Source: a virus
Reading direction: 5' to 3' (one strand)
Virus record (IMG/VR): IMGVR_UViG_3300032315_000197
Span: 1-45,969 of that record
Length of the DNA stretch: 45,969 nucleotides
This document shows positions 39,073 through 45,375 of this stretch, in pieces; the stretch's first letter is position 1; each line of letters begins with the position of its first letter. The position numbers were made by a program, and so were the translations under genes. The notes under the pieces were generated by a model, which saw nothing but the letters and a program-made list of their open reading frames with translations, did not search any database and was not told where the DNA came from.

Positions 39073-40889
39073 CAACAATCTCCATAAGATTTACCGTAGC
39101 CAGCCTCGCAATTTAAGGGTAAACCCTGAGCCCAGTCGGGAACCCACTTCATACATTCTATGACGTAAGCTACTGCTTCCTCGGCTTCTTCCTCTTTTGC
39201 TACACAAGCTACTGCGTCATGTACAGTTAAAACTACCTTATATTTTTGTGAAATCTTAACCATCTGTTCCCCAATAATGCATCGGGCTAACCCTTGGCAG
39301 ACATTCTCGACTAGTTTACCACCGTATATCTTGTTCATTCCACGTTTAGCGTCATACACATACTGGTACTTACCGTCCATATCTACTTGGCGTAAACTAG
39401 GGTATCGCTGATACATTCCGTTAGGCAGTAATACCCCTTTGTTTCCAACCACAACAACGCACCCATTACCAAAAGTAACAGACTGGTTGTTTGCCATCGC
39501 TTCAATCGCCGCATTGCCTTGCTCCCATAGTTTAGGAATCATCGGGTATGTACGTCGGTACACTGATATAATATGTCCACTCTCACCTTCGGAGATTTCC
39601 GTACCAAACGTTTTGAGTTGCGTTTGGAATTTTTGCGGGCCCATGCCATAGCCCGACCCGAGGATTGTTGTCTTACCCACGAACCGCTCTTCCTTAGTGA
39701 TTTCATCTTCTGCCTTAGAATAGATAGCAGAAGCCATGATTTTGTAAACATCTTTTCCGTCCTTAAAGTTTTCAACTAAATCTGTTTGCCCAGCTAGCCA
39801 AGCCAGCACCCGTGCTTCAATCTGTGCCGAGTCGCAGTCAATAATGACGTGGCCTTTAGGAGCAATGATTGCCTTCTTAAGCTTGCCACCGTTTGCCCCA
39901 CGACTTGGTAAATTCTGTAAGTTAATCTTGTCCGAGCCACCCCAGCGCCCAGTGTGGGCAGCATAATACTGCAAGGGTACCGGCATCGATCCCCGTTTTG
40001 ATATATTAATAAACCGCTCGGTTCTTGTCTCCTCCAGCGTAGACTTATTACCTAACCTGGCAGCGACCAGTGCTTGTACTCTCTCGTCCGGGTGCTCCAG
40101 CAGTGCTTTAAACCCCTCGTCACTTTTGGCCATCGCCAAGGTTTCTTTGCCTGTAGCTGGGCTAATCTTCGTAGGTGGCACAACCCCGCACTTAATCAAG
40201 AGCTCTGCAAACTTCTGATTAGACATCAACGACTCACGGTCTTCGTTCACCGCCGCTAACAAAATCTCTTTTCGATTCTTCACGTCTTCTAGGTGCGCCT
40301 CAAGGAGCGGAGTGTCTAACATCAGTGTGGGTTCTGAGAACATCTTTATCGTCAGGTCAATTAGCTTAAGCTCGGGTAGCTTAAAGTGCGGCAGTAGTTT
40401 CTGAAACAACCGGTAAGTTAACTCCACGTCGTTAATACAATACCCACCGTACGCATCAATTTCCGCCGGGCTAAAATCTTTACGTCGTTTGCCTTTGGCA
40501 TCAAGAACTTCTGTGCCTTTCTCGCCTAGGTTGTAGTACTGAACCAGCTTCGCAAGACTGTTACCCACTTCAGAGCCATGAATCGCTCTCGCCATGCTAA
40601 GGGTATCAAGCCACGCCATAGGTTTAATACCGAATACCCAAGTAAGGATAGCAGCATCAAACATAGCATTATGGGCAAGAACACAAGAGCCATTCCAGTC
40701 ATAATTGTCCAAAAAGCTACTAATCCCAGCGAGGTCACTAGTGCACCATCGTGTTTCATTCCCATTCTCCTTAACAGCAATTCCAATTACCTCGAAACGG
40801 TCGTCTCGTACATACTCTTCAGTAGTTACTTTGGTGAGTGAAAAGTCTTGAGCATAGTAGGTTTCAAAGTCGATTGTTATTATATTCAT
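39072..40889 (-). CDS. DNA polymerase I family A (T7-type) with 3'-5' exonuclease, Leu at the 762 position
   Basis: 605 residues. Exonuclease: Exo I DFET (7-10), Exo II HNAMFD (73-78), Exo III YGGYCINDVE (D154). Polymerase: TGRWGGSDKINLQNLPSRG (313-331), motif A IDCDSAQIEARVLAWLAG (350-367), motif B RFVGKTTILGSGYGMG (402-417) with K406, Y414, G415, motif C LTVHDAV (554-560). In motif B the residue at the E. coli F762 / T7 Y526 position is L410 (codon 39660-39662). No thioredoxin-binding insert is obvious. It replicates the phage genome with the primase-helicase encoded downstream. Confidence 0.92.
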   Translation of the reverse strand: MNIITIDFETYYAQDFSLTKVTTEEYVRDDRFEVIGIAVKENGNETRWCTSDLAGISSFLDNYDWNGSCVLAHNAMFDAAILTWVFGIKPMAWLDTLSMARAIHGSEVGNSLAKLVQYYNLGEKGTEVLDAKGKRRKDFSPAEIDAYGGYCINDVELTYRLFQKLLPHFKLPELKLIDLTIKMFSEPTLMLDTPLLEAHLEDVKNRKEILLAAVNEDRESLMSNQKFAELLIKCGVVPPTKISPATGKETLAMAKSDEGFKALLEHPDERVQALVAARLGNKSTLEETRTERFINISKRGSMPVPLQYYAAHTGRWGGSDKINLQNLPSRGANGGKLKKAIIAPKGHVIIDCDSAQIEARVLAWLAGQTDLVENFKDGKDVYKIMASAIYSKAEDEITKEERFVGKTTILGSGYGMGPQKFQTQLKTFGTEISEGESGHIISVYRRTYPMIPKLWEQGNAAIEAMANNQSVTFGNGCVVVVGNKGVLLPNGMYQRYPSLRQVDMDGKYQYVYDAKRGMNKIYGGKLVENVCQGLARCIIGEQMVKISQKYKVVLTVHDAVACVAKEEEAEEAVAYVIECMKWVPDWAQGLPLNCEAGYGKSYGDC

Positions 40890-40945
40890 TCAGCGTTTAC
40901 CCAGATGCACCAAATTACAAAGCATATCACAAAGAAATACACCAT
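40886..40945 (-). CDS. 19-residue membrane micropeptide upstream of polymerase
   Basis: ATG 40945 overlaps the stop of the upstream gene (TAATG) and its own TGA overlaps the polymerase ATG (ATGA at 40889-40886). The peptide MVYFFVICFVIWCIWVNAE is a single hydrophobic helix with two Cys residues and two Trp. A ribosome binding site AAGGGAAG precedes it. It may have a membrane role or serve as a leader that couples translation into the polymerase. Too short for homology by eye; the two coupled junctions are the evidence. Confidence 0.55.
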   Translation of the reverse strand: MVYFFVICFVIWCIWVNAE

Positions 40946-41313
40946 TATTTCTTCCCTTTTTTAATGGCCTTAATTGCTTTTTGAACTCCGAGACTACCAA
41001 GTATTGCTGCTTGTTCCTTTTCTTTTTTAACGGCCTTAATTGCTTTTTGGACTTCGGGACTACCAAATAGTGCTGCTCGTTTTGCTTTTACTTCCTCTGA
41101 AGCGTACTGATTTAGCTGGTATACCCGGCAGTACGTATCCATTAGTTTGTTTGTATAGAGCTCTACCATAGCTTCTAATGCGGCTAAATGATTCCATACC
41201 TCATCCTCAGTCATTATTTTAGGACTATCTATGTACTGTTCGGTTAAAAGCCTTATGTGGTCTGTGACACTGTAAAACCTAGCAATATCGTCTTCAATTT
41301 GTTGGTGGTTCAT
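40945..41313 (-). CDS. Unknown protein with duplicated basic C-terminal motif
   Basis: 122 residues. The N-terminal ~75 residues are helical and acidic (MNHQQIEDDIARFYSVTDHI, VWNHLAALEAMVELYTNKLM). The C-terminus has two tandem units: LFGSPEVQKAIKAVKKEKEQ and ILGSLGVQKAIKAIKKGKK, from a 66-base direct repeat at 40957-41076. The repeated helix is Lys-rich and amphipathic and could bind nucleic acid or membrane. Overlaps its upstream neighbour by 20 bases and the micropeptide by one. No family recognised. Confidence 0.7.
   Translation of the reverse strand: MNHQQIEDDIARFYSVTDHIRLLTEQYIDSPKIMTEDEVWNHLAALEAMVELYTNKLMDTYCRVYQLNQYASEEVKAKRAALFGSPEVQKAIKAVKKEKEQAAILGSLGVQKAIKAIKKGKK
40957..41076 (-). 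repeat. Tandem 66-bp-period repeat inside the gene at 40945
   Basis: Two copies, 40957-41010 and 41023-41076, share TTAAYGGCCTTAATTGCTTT and a following block (TTTTTGRACTYCGRGACTACCA-like, split here as TTTTTGRAC, then RGACTACCAA). Offset is 66 bases (22 codons), so reading frame is preserved. The copies differ at several third positions, so the duplication is not very recent. It creates the duplicated QKAIKA-x-KK helix. Confidence 0.8.
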
Positions 41314-41476
41314 TTACTTTTCTCGCTTTCAATCCGTTAATGTTTCTCTTTGTTTTATTGATGGTGTAGTCTGCACTAAATCCGGATACCTTCTTAAACT
41401 CTGGCACTTCGGGGGGAAGCCTTTTTAATACGTCTGAAATCACCTCGCCCAATACGATCCGCATACCCTTTTTCAT
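41294..41476 (-). CDS. Small basic protein, unknown
   Basis: 60 residues; ATG 41476 overlaps the stop of the N/W-repeat gene in ATGA, the coupling used throughout this arm, and its 3' end overlaps the next gene by 20 bases. Sequence MKKGMRIVLGEVISDVLKRL followed by PPEVPEFKKVSGFSADYTIN and a basic end. The N-terminal half could be a helix, the middle a Pro turn. No family recognised; gene status rests on coupling and composition. Confidence 0.6.
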   Translation of the reverse strand: MKKGMRIVLGEVISDVLKRLPPEVPEFKKVSGFSADYTINKTKRNINGLKARKVNEPPTN

Positions 41477-41781
41477 CGAGGCGAATATCCCATTCTTTGG
41501 CCGTTGTCATTAAAATAGTTCTTAACGCCTTGCGGACTAACCACTTCATAACCCACTCTTTGGCCGTTGCTGTTGTATATCCCATTTCTTGAATCATAAT
41601 TGTTCGGATTGTTTTTCCAATTTAATGGGTTATTGTCCCAATTGCTTGCGCTGTTGTTAAAGTTGTACTCGTTGTTTTTCCAGTTGTATGCGTTGTCATT
41701 CCAGTTTTGAACTTGCGCGTAACAGACCTTTTGCCCAACAACCATAAAACACCCTAAGAGAACTACTCCAAATATTTTCAT
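41473..41781 (-). CDS. Secreted/periplasmic Asn/Trp-repeat protein
   Basis: 102 residues. Residues 1-22 are a signal peptide (MKIFGVVLLGCFMVVGQKVC then YA, cleavage probably after YA). The mature part consists of short N-W/Y/F repeats: NWNDNAYNWKNNEYNF, then NNSASNWDNNPLNWKNNPNN; it ends with NGQRVGY and NGQRMGY units. I recall similar Asn/Trp repeat exported proteins in Gram-negative bacteria and in phages, without a known function. A secreted protein in the middle of a replication operon is unusual. Start and stop are both in ATGA overlaps. Confidence 0.75.
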   Translation of the reverse strand: MKIFGVVLLGCFMVVGQKVCYAQVQNWNDNAYNWKNNEYNFNNSASNWDNNPLNWKNNPNNYDSRNGIYNSNGQRVGYEVVSPQGVKNYFNDNGQRMGYSPR

Positions 41782-41972
41782 TCTTTAGCCTTTCTTGTTT
41801 TCTTAATTGCTACAATGCCTTCGCCGTCTTGGGGCTTACGGGCTTCCAGCATAGCATCAGCAAAAGCATATGCAGTTATTGAGGCTGATTCTGCGTCTTC
41901 TCCTTTATGCGTAGTAATAATACCCAGCATCGCAAACATCGCAAAGCAGTCTCTTAAATCTTGTTCGTTCAT
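41778..41972 (-). CDS. Small helical protein, unknown
   Basis: 64 residues from ATG 41972, which overlaps the DUF3310 gene stop and has GGAGAAG upstream; the longer frame to 42011 lies in the neighbour. The sequence NEQDLRDCFAMFAMLGIITT then ESASITAYAFADAMLEARKP looks like a compact four-helix or helical hairpin protein; many phages carry a similar (T/N)EQDLRDCFAMFA-type gene of unknown function. The end GEGIVAIKKTRKAKE is basic. The next gene starts in an ATGA overlap. Confidence 0.7.
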   Translation of the reverse strand: MNEQDLRDCFAMFAMLGIITTHKGEDAESASITAYAFADAMLEARKPQDGEGIVAIKKTRKAKE

Positions 41973-42271
41973 TTCTTCTCCAAGTTGGCAATCTCTCGTG
42001 CCAAGTACCACGCACCTTTTTTAAGGTCTTCCAGCTTTTTACCTTTGTACTCTGCTCGAGTAACGTACTTAATAACGTTGCCTAAATTGTAGCCTAGGCT
42101 TTTAGCTTCAATAAAATCAATCGTCTCTATGCCACCTACCTTGTAATGGTCAGGACTATTTACTGGGTCACTACCCACCGCCTTTTTTGGCTTGGCCTTT
42201 TCCTTGGGAATTCCCTCGGGTTTGATGATAGTTTGCTCTGTAGCTACTTCCTCTTTTGTAATCCAATTCAT
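41969..42271 (-). CDS. DUF3310 protein (T7 gp1.7-like)
   Basis: 100 residues with AGGAGAAG before ATG 42271. The C-terminal 65 residues are the complete DUF3310 signature: DPVNSPDHYKVGGIETIDFI, SLGYNLGNVIKYVTRAEYKG and KKLEDLKKGAWYLAREIANL. The T7 member gp1.7 is a nucleotide (dTMP/dGMP) kinase; whether this short homologue is a kinase is not known. The N-terminal 35 residues are a Lys/Pro/Glu-rich extension. It would feed nucleotide precursors to the polymerase in the same arm. Confidence 0.85.
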   Translation of the reverse strand: MNWITKEEVATEQTIIKPEGIPKEKAKPKKAVGSDPVNSPDHYKVGGIETIDFIEAKSLGYNLGNVIKYVTRAEYKGKKLEDLKKGAWYLAREIANLEKK

Positions 42272-42597
42272 TTCTTCTCCTTTAGTTTCTCTAAGTTAAT
42301 CAACGCTCTATCAAATGCTCTTAGTAAGATTTCTACATCCTCCAAGTTATCCTCATTAATGACAGCCACTCCTCCTCCGGCATTGACAATGTCTTGTAGG
42401 TTCTTTTTCTGTAGGGCAGTAGGCGTATTATTCCCCGCCTTACATTCAATACCAATAAAGAATCCCCGATAACAAGCAATAATGTCGGGCACCCCAGAAG
42501 CACCGAAACCACCACTAACAGGCATACAAAAGTAAGCATTGTTTTCTTTCAATAGTTTTTTAACTGCATTCTTAACCTTAACCTCTGGCGTACTCAT
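42268..42597 (-). CDS. VRR-NUC-type endonuclease
   Basis: 109 residues. Core: KVKNAVKKLLKENNAYFCMP, GGFGASGVPDIIACYRGFFI, GIECKAGNNTPTALQKKNLQ. G-x-PD...(E/D)-x-K plus the T-x-x-Q helix is the VRR-NUC (PD-(D/E)XK) active site, with D at GVPD and E/K in ECKAG. Stand-alone phage VRR-NUC proteins are structure-specific nucleases, a plausible Holliday-junction resolvase or debranching activity. Start and stop are in ATGA overlaps with neighbours. Confidence 0.88.
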   Translation of the reverse strand: MSTPEVKVKNAVKKLLKENNAYFCMPVSGGFGASGVPDIIACYRGFFIGIECKAGNNTPTALQKKNLQDIVNAGGGVAVINEDNLEDVEILLRAFDRALINLEKLKEKK

Positions 42598-42806
42598 TGA
42601 AGCGTAGCTCCCACTTTTTCTGCCATCGCTGCGGCTTCGTTAAAACGTTTAAATGCCGCACAAAATAATAGCCACCGCTCGGTATTATCCTCAAGCCGGT
42701 AATACTCCAAGTATTCTTCGTAGGCCTCGTGGCAGTTAGCCCCTTCCCCTAAGTCCAACTTTAACTGGTATTGCTCATTCCAGCTTTTTCTTATTGGCTT
42801 ATTCAT
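42594..42806 (-). CDS. Small acidic helical protein, unknown
   Basis: I use ATG 42806 (70 residues) inside the stop region of its upstream neighbour, GGAG being 11 bases ahead; the longer frame from 42827 is in the neighbour. Sequence NKPIRKSWNEQYQLKLDLGE, then CHEAYEEYLEYYRLEDNTER and WLLFCAAFKRFNEAAAMAEK: helical, acidic, with two Cys. No family recognised. It ends in ATGA with the nuclease start at 42597. Confidence 0.65.
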   Translation of the reverse strand: MNKPIRKSWNEQYQLKLDLGEGANCHEAYEEYLEYYRLEDNTERWLLFCAAFKRFNEAAAMAEKVGATLQ

Positions 42807-42996
42807 CTTCGTAATACTCCGGATCAATATTTAAAACCTCGATGTCTTCAATCTCGTACTCAAGGCTACCAAGGTCTTCTTTAAAATCTTCTAAGGCATC
42901 CACTACCGCATCTTCCTCATCGCCCGTACCCGAAATGTAATAAGACTTTGTGACATACGTTCCAATCGATACTACATACCCCTCAATCTTGCCCAT
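42799..42996 (-). CDS. Small acidic protein, unknown
   Basis: 65 residues from ATG 42996, 7 bases after AAGGAG; the frame also reads from TTG 43002. Sequence MGKIEGYVVSIGTYVTKSYY, then a very acidic part GDEEDAVVDALEDFKEDLGS and EIEDIEVLNIDPEYYEDE. Net charge is strongly negative, so a DNA-mimic or protein-inhibitor role is thinkable but has no direct support. The upstream gene overlaps by 14 bases. Confidence 0.65.
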   Translation of the reverse strand: MGKIEGYVVSIGTYVTKSYYISGTGDEEDAVVDALEDFKEDLGSLEYEIEDIEVLNIDPEYYEDE

Positions 42997-43144
42997 CTTC
43001 AATCTCCTTTATGTCTACGTAACCAGCAAATGGAACAGGTTCTTTGTTGCCGACCTTAAATATTTCGTCCCACTGCTTATCAAACTGATCCATCGGTATT
43101 CCCAATGGTCTCGGTGCGTCTCCTTTACCGCCATCTCGTTCCAT
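42983..43144 (-). CDS. 53-residue protein MERDGGKGDAPRPLGI type
   Basis: ATG 43144 has AAAGGATA upstream (spacing 4-5); the reading frame ends at TGA 42985-42983. Translation begins MERDGGKGDAPRPLGIPMDQ, continues FDKQWDEIFKVGNKEPVPFA and ends GYVDIKEIEDGQD. The GGKGD-x-PRPLGIP-x-x-F-x-x-x-WDEIF layout is a common small phage protein of unknown function. It overlaps the next gene by 14 bases and starts 2 bases after its upstream neighbour. Confidence 0.75.
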   Translation of the reverse strand: MERDGGKGDAPRPLGIPMDQFDKQWDEIFKVGNKEPVPFAGYVDIKEIEDGQD

Positions 43145-43146
43145 GT

Positions 43147-43437
43147 TTATCCTTTAGTTATCCATACAATAAAAAATATAATTCCAATAATTGAAATGCC
43201 TATCTGAAAAACCCCAATGGAAACCTGTTTTAAAAAATGCACACTTCGATCAAAGTCCGTAGAACATCTCCAAATAGGTGTCGCATATTCCACATCTTTA
43301 AATGCTTCGCTTGCTGTTCGTGATGTCCGGCCTACCGCATGGTATATGTCTTTGACTCCGGTGTAGCTATCAAAGTGCCGTAAGTCTAGCCCAATTAACG
43401 GTTCTCCCACTGCTATTTTAATTTTCTTTTTTCTCAT
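43147..43437 (-). CDS. Small membrane protein with C-terminal helix
   Basis: I use ATG 43437 with AGGGGG 4 bases upstream (96 residues). The soluble part (KIKIAVGEPLIGLDLRHFDS, then GVKDIYHAVGRTSRTASEAF) is followed by FLKQVSIGVFQIGISIIGI and FFIVWITKG, a single C-terminal membrane helix. A tail-anchored inner-membrane protein. The extra frame up to 43509 would read from inside the neighbouring gene. No family recognised. Confidence 0.65.
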   Translation of the reverse strand: MRKKKIKIAVGEPLIGLDLRHFDSYTGVKDIYHAVGRTSRTASEAFKDVEYATPIWRCSTDFDRSVHFLKQVSIGVFQIGISIIGIIFFIVWITKG

Positions 43438-43468
43438 ACTTCCCCCTGTTGTCATTGTAAACCACCAC

Positions 43469-43693
43469 TCAAAATAAATCAATGCCTTTTTCAATGTATG
43501 GCCGACCACCCATCTTCATGTAGGCCGTTGCACGATACGTTTGCTCTTCGTTATTCCACCAAATGTTTACTGTGAATTGCTCATTAAAATCTACCCAGTT
43601 ATCTTGCTGAACCATGTAGGGTAATCCCTGATGTGCAAACCATGCCATCTTTTCTTTGTACCCTTCCGGTACTCTTACACTTGCTATTTCCAT
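43469..43693 (-). CDS. Small beta-type protein, unknown
   Basis: 74 residues, with AAGGAG at 43705-43700 before ATG 43693. Sequence begins MEIASVRVPEGYKEKMAWFA and continues DNWVDFNEQFTVNIWWNNEE then YRATAYMKMGGRPYIEKGID. Trp-rich and beta-like. It is the first gene downstream (leftward) of the 600-bp pentamer array, and its Shine-Dalgarno sits where the array's hexamer (ATGGCG-type) would sit after the last octamer. No family recognised. Confidence 0.7.
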   Translation of the reverse strand: MEIASVRVPEGYKEKMAWFAHQGLPYMVQQDNWVDFNEQFTVNIWWNNEEQTYRATAYMKMGGRPYIEKGIDLF

Positions 43694-43705
43694 TCTCTTC
43701 TCCTT

Positions 43706-44308
43706 GATTTCCTCGCATCACCATACCTAACCTTATTCCGCCTCGCCATACCACACCATGAAGTCCTCACCACGCCACACCTAGCCATACTTGGCCGGAC
43801 ACCACCATGCCACCCCTAGCCGAGTCACGCCATGAATCCCTCGCCTTACCATACGTTGCAAGAACAGACCTGGCTGAACCACACCTCGCCCCGCCTCGCC
43901 GCAAAACCCATACCAAATCAAGCCTTACTTTTCCTTGCCTCACCCCGCCGTGACCCGCCGTAAAACCCTCACCGTAGCTCGCCTCGCCGCACCGCTCCCA
44001 ACCTCGCCCGCCCAAACCGTGAAGCCCTCACCCCAACATGCACCGCCTAGCCTGACCGTACTGCACAAGACCACGAAACCCAAACCACACCTCGCTTGAA
44101 CATACCTAACCCGTTCTCGCCATGCCACTCCTCGCCTTGAAACCCCTACCAGACCTGACCCCGATCTGCCGAGCCTAGCCGTACTGCGCCATGATACCCG
44201 CACCGAACCTTACCTCACCCGACCAAGCCCCGCCGTACCTAGAAACCCTCGCCATACCTTAATCGGCCTAAACCTGCCACGCCGAGCCATACCGGAACAA
44301 GAAACCCT
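43706..44308 (-). repeat. Two-level pentamer/octamer array (NGGYN with AGGGTTTC punctuation)
   Basis: The whole gap between 43693 and 44316 consists of about 100 degenerate pentamers, NRCCN on the plus strand (NGGYN on the transcribed strand), interrupted by eleven octamers of GAAACCCT type at 43706, 43760, 43834, 43903, 43962, 44021, 44075, 44139, 44193, 44242 and 44301. Gaps between octamer starts are 54, 74, 69, 59, 59, 54, 64, 54, 49 and 59, all 5n+4. GC content is clearly above the flanks. GG with 3-base loops is a two-tetrad G-quadruplex pattern. ORFs in it are not credible. No known element matches. Confidence 0.9.
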
Positions 44309-44315
44309 CGAACTA

Positions 44316-44927
44316 CTAAGCTACTTTCTTCAACGGCTGACGTACGGCTTTAAAATTCTCTAACTCATAGCGACCATGACGTGGACGCCAGTCACCAATA
44401 CCCACATAGCTACCGGCATCTTCTAACCAACGCTTTAACTGCTCTTCGTTTGCTACTTGCTCATTGATTGAAACCTTAAATGTTGTGCGCCAGTTTTTAA
44501 AGTGTGGGCGTGTCCGCATAACCTTTGCCATCCCAATCCGAACCGCTACGCAGATACGGTGCTCAGGACTTTCCATTAACTGCTTCACGCTTAACGCTCC
44601 GCCGTCATACTCTAGGATTCCATCGGTGTCCACGAACATACCGGATAAGGCCAGCTTGCCTTCCTTAGATTTCTTTGCGCCTTCAACCAGTACCGACTCG
44701 AGCACACGACTTGGCACAATCACTTGCCCCTTGTTGTTTAGATACAGGCCAGCTTGATACTCAATGTTAGCCATTGCTTCGTAGTCCGCATCGGTCTTCT
44801 TACGCTTACCACTAATCTCTTTCATCGCCTTACTAAAATGATTTAGTGGGTCTGCTGTCTGTCCGTTATGCATGATTAAAGAATCACCACTTAACTCACA
44901 CTCATACTGCAAATAGCCTTTAGCCAT
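44316..44927 (-). CDS. RAMP-like phage protein of unknown function
   Basis: 203 residues with AGGAGAAGU before the start. Blocks: YECELSGDSLIMHNGQTADP with LNHFSKAMKEISGKRKKTD, then GLYLNNKGQVIVPSRVLESV, LVEGAKKSKEGK, and a C-terminal glycine loop YVGIGDWRPRHGRYELENF. The order of an N-terminal G-x-x-L-x-M-H strand, a I/V-PS/P loop after a strand, and a terminal G-x-G-D-x-R-x-x-x-GR resembles RAMP/Cas7 ferredoxin-fold proteins. This similarity is by pattern only and could be coincidental. Neighbours are an HNH nuclease and, downstream, the pentamer array. Confidence 0.65.
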   Translation of the reverse strand: MAKGYLQYECELSGDSLIMHNGQTADPLNHFSKAMKEISGKRKKTDADYEAMANIEYQAGLYLNNKGQVIVPSRVLESVLVEGAKKSKEGKLALSGMFVDTDGILEYDGGALSVKQLMESPEHRICVAVRIGMAKVMRTRPHFKNWRTTFKVSINEQVANEEQLKRWLEDAGSYVGIGDWRPRHGRYELENFKAVRQPLKKVA

Positions 44928-44928
44928 T

Positions 44929-45375
44929 TCACTTCTCCTTTTTTAATTTAACTACTCGGGTCTTCGGCTTCCTAGATTTAACTGCTCTCTTCTCTGCCTT
45001 TGCTTTTGGTACTGCAACCTTCTTCCTTCTTGGCCTTGATACTTTTGCTACGGCCTTTCTGACTGGGGTTTTCTTAATTGTTTGATCACCCTTTGCCATC
45101 CTTCTACTTCTAATCACACTCGTAATCGCATCATGGCAACTCATGCATAACAGGATCACGTCTTCTAAATTCTCGTTACCCCATGTGTCGTAGTGCCTAT
45201 GATGTAACTCCATCTTGTAGTGCTCACCGGATCGCCAACACACACCACACTCGTTGTCTTGTTCCAGTATTACTAGGTCTCGCAACCCGTACCATTCCTC
45301 GGGGTTCGGATGATACTTAGCCGGTCTCATTACTAGCCGACCATCTATCTTTGTCACCCGTTTAAGTACGCTCAT
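44929..45375 (-). CDS. HNH endonuclease with long basic tail
   Basis: 148 residues, ATG 45375 in ATGA overlap with the sigma-like gene. HNH domain at ~25-85: CGVCWRSGEHYKMELHHRHY, then NENLEDVILLCMSCHDAIT; the two CxxC pairs bind structural zinc and the catalytic His-His lies in LHHRH. The last ~60 residues are Lys/Arg-rich with AT-hook-like repeats (KVSRPRRKKVAVPKAKAEK), probably for DNA binding. May nick host or phage DNA; not self-evidently a homing enzyme, since it sits in an operon, not in an intron. Confidence 0.85.
   Translation of the reverse strand: MSVLKRVTKIDGRLVMRPAKYHPNPEEWYGLRDLVILEQDNECGVCWRSGEHYKMELHHRHYDTWGNENLEDVILLCMSCHDAITSVIRSRRMAKGDQTIKKTPVRKAVAKVSRPRRKKVAVPKAKAEKRAVKSRKPKTRVVKLKKEK

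Noticed and set aside
43767-44203. Two long minus-strand open frames (82 and 87 codons) rich in Arg and Gly inside the pentamer array.
   Set aside because: They arise because a GG-rich 5-base periodic sequence rarely forms stop codons; the 5-base period shifts frame in each unit, there is no ribosome binding site and the octamers have no codon register.
43706-44308. The array considered as a CRISPR.
   Set aside because: The intervals are not unique spacers but are themselves pentamer repeats, the octamer is too short and varied for a CRISPR repeat, and no complete cas set is present.
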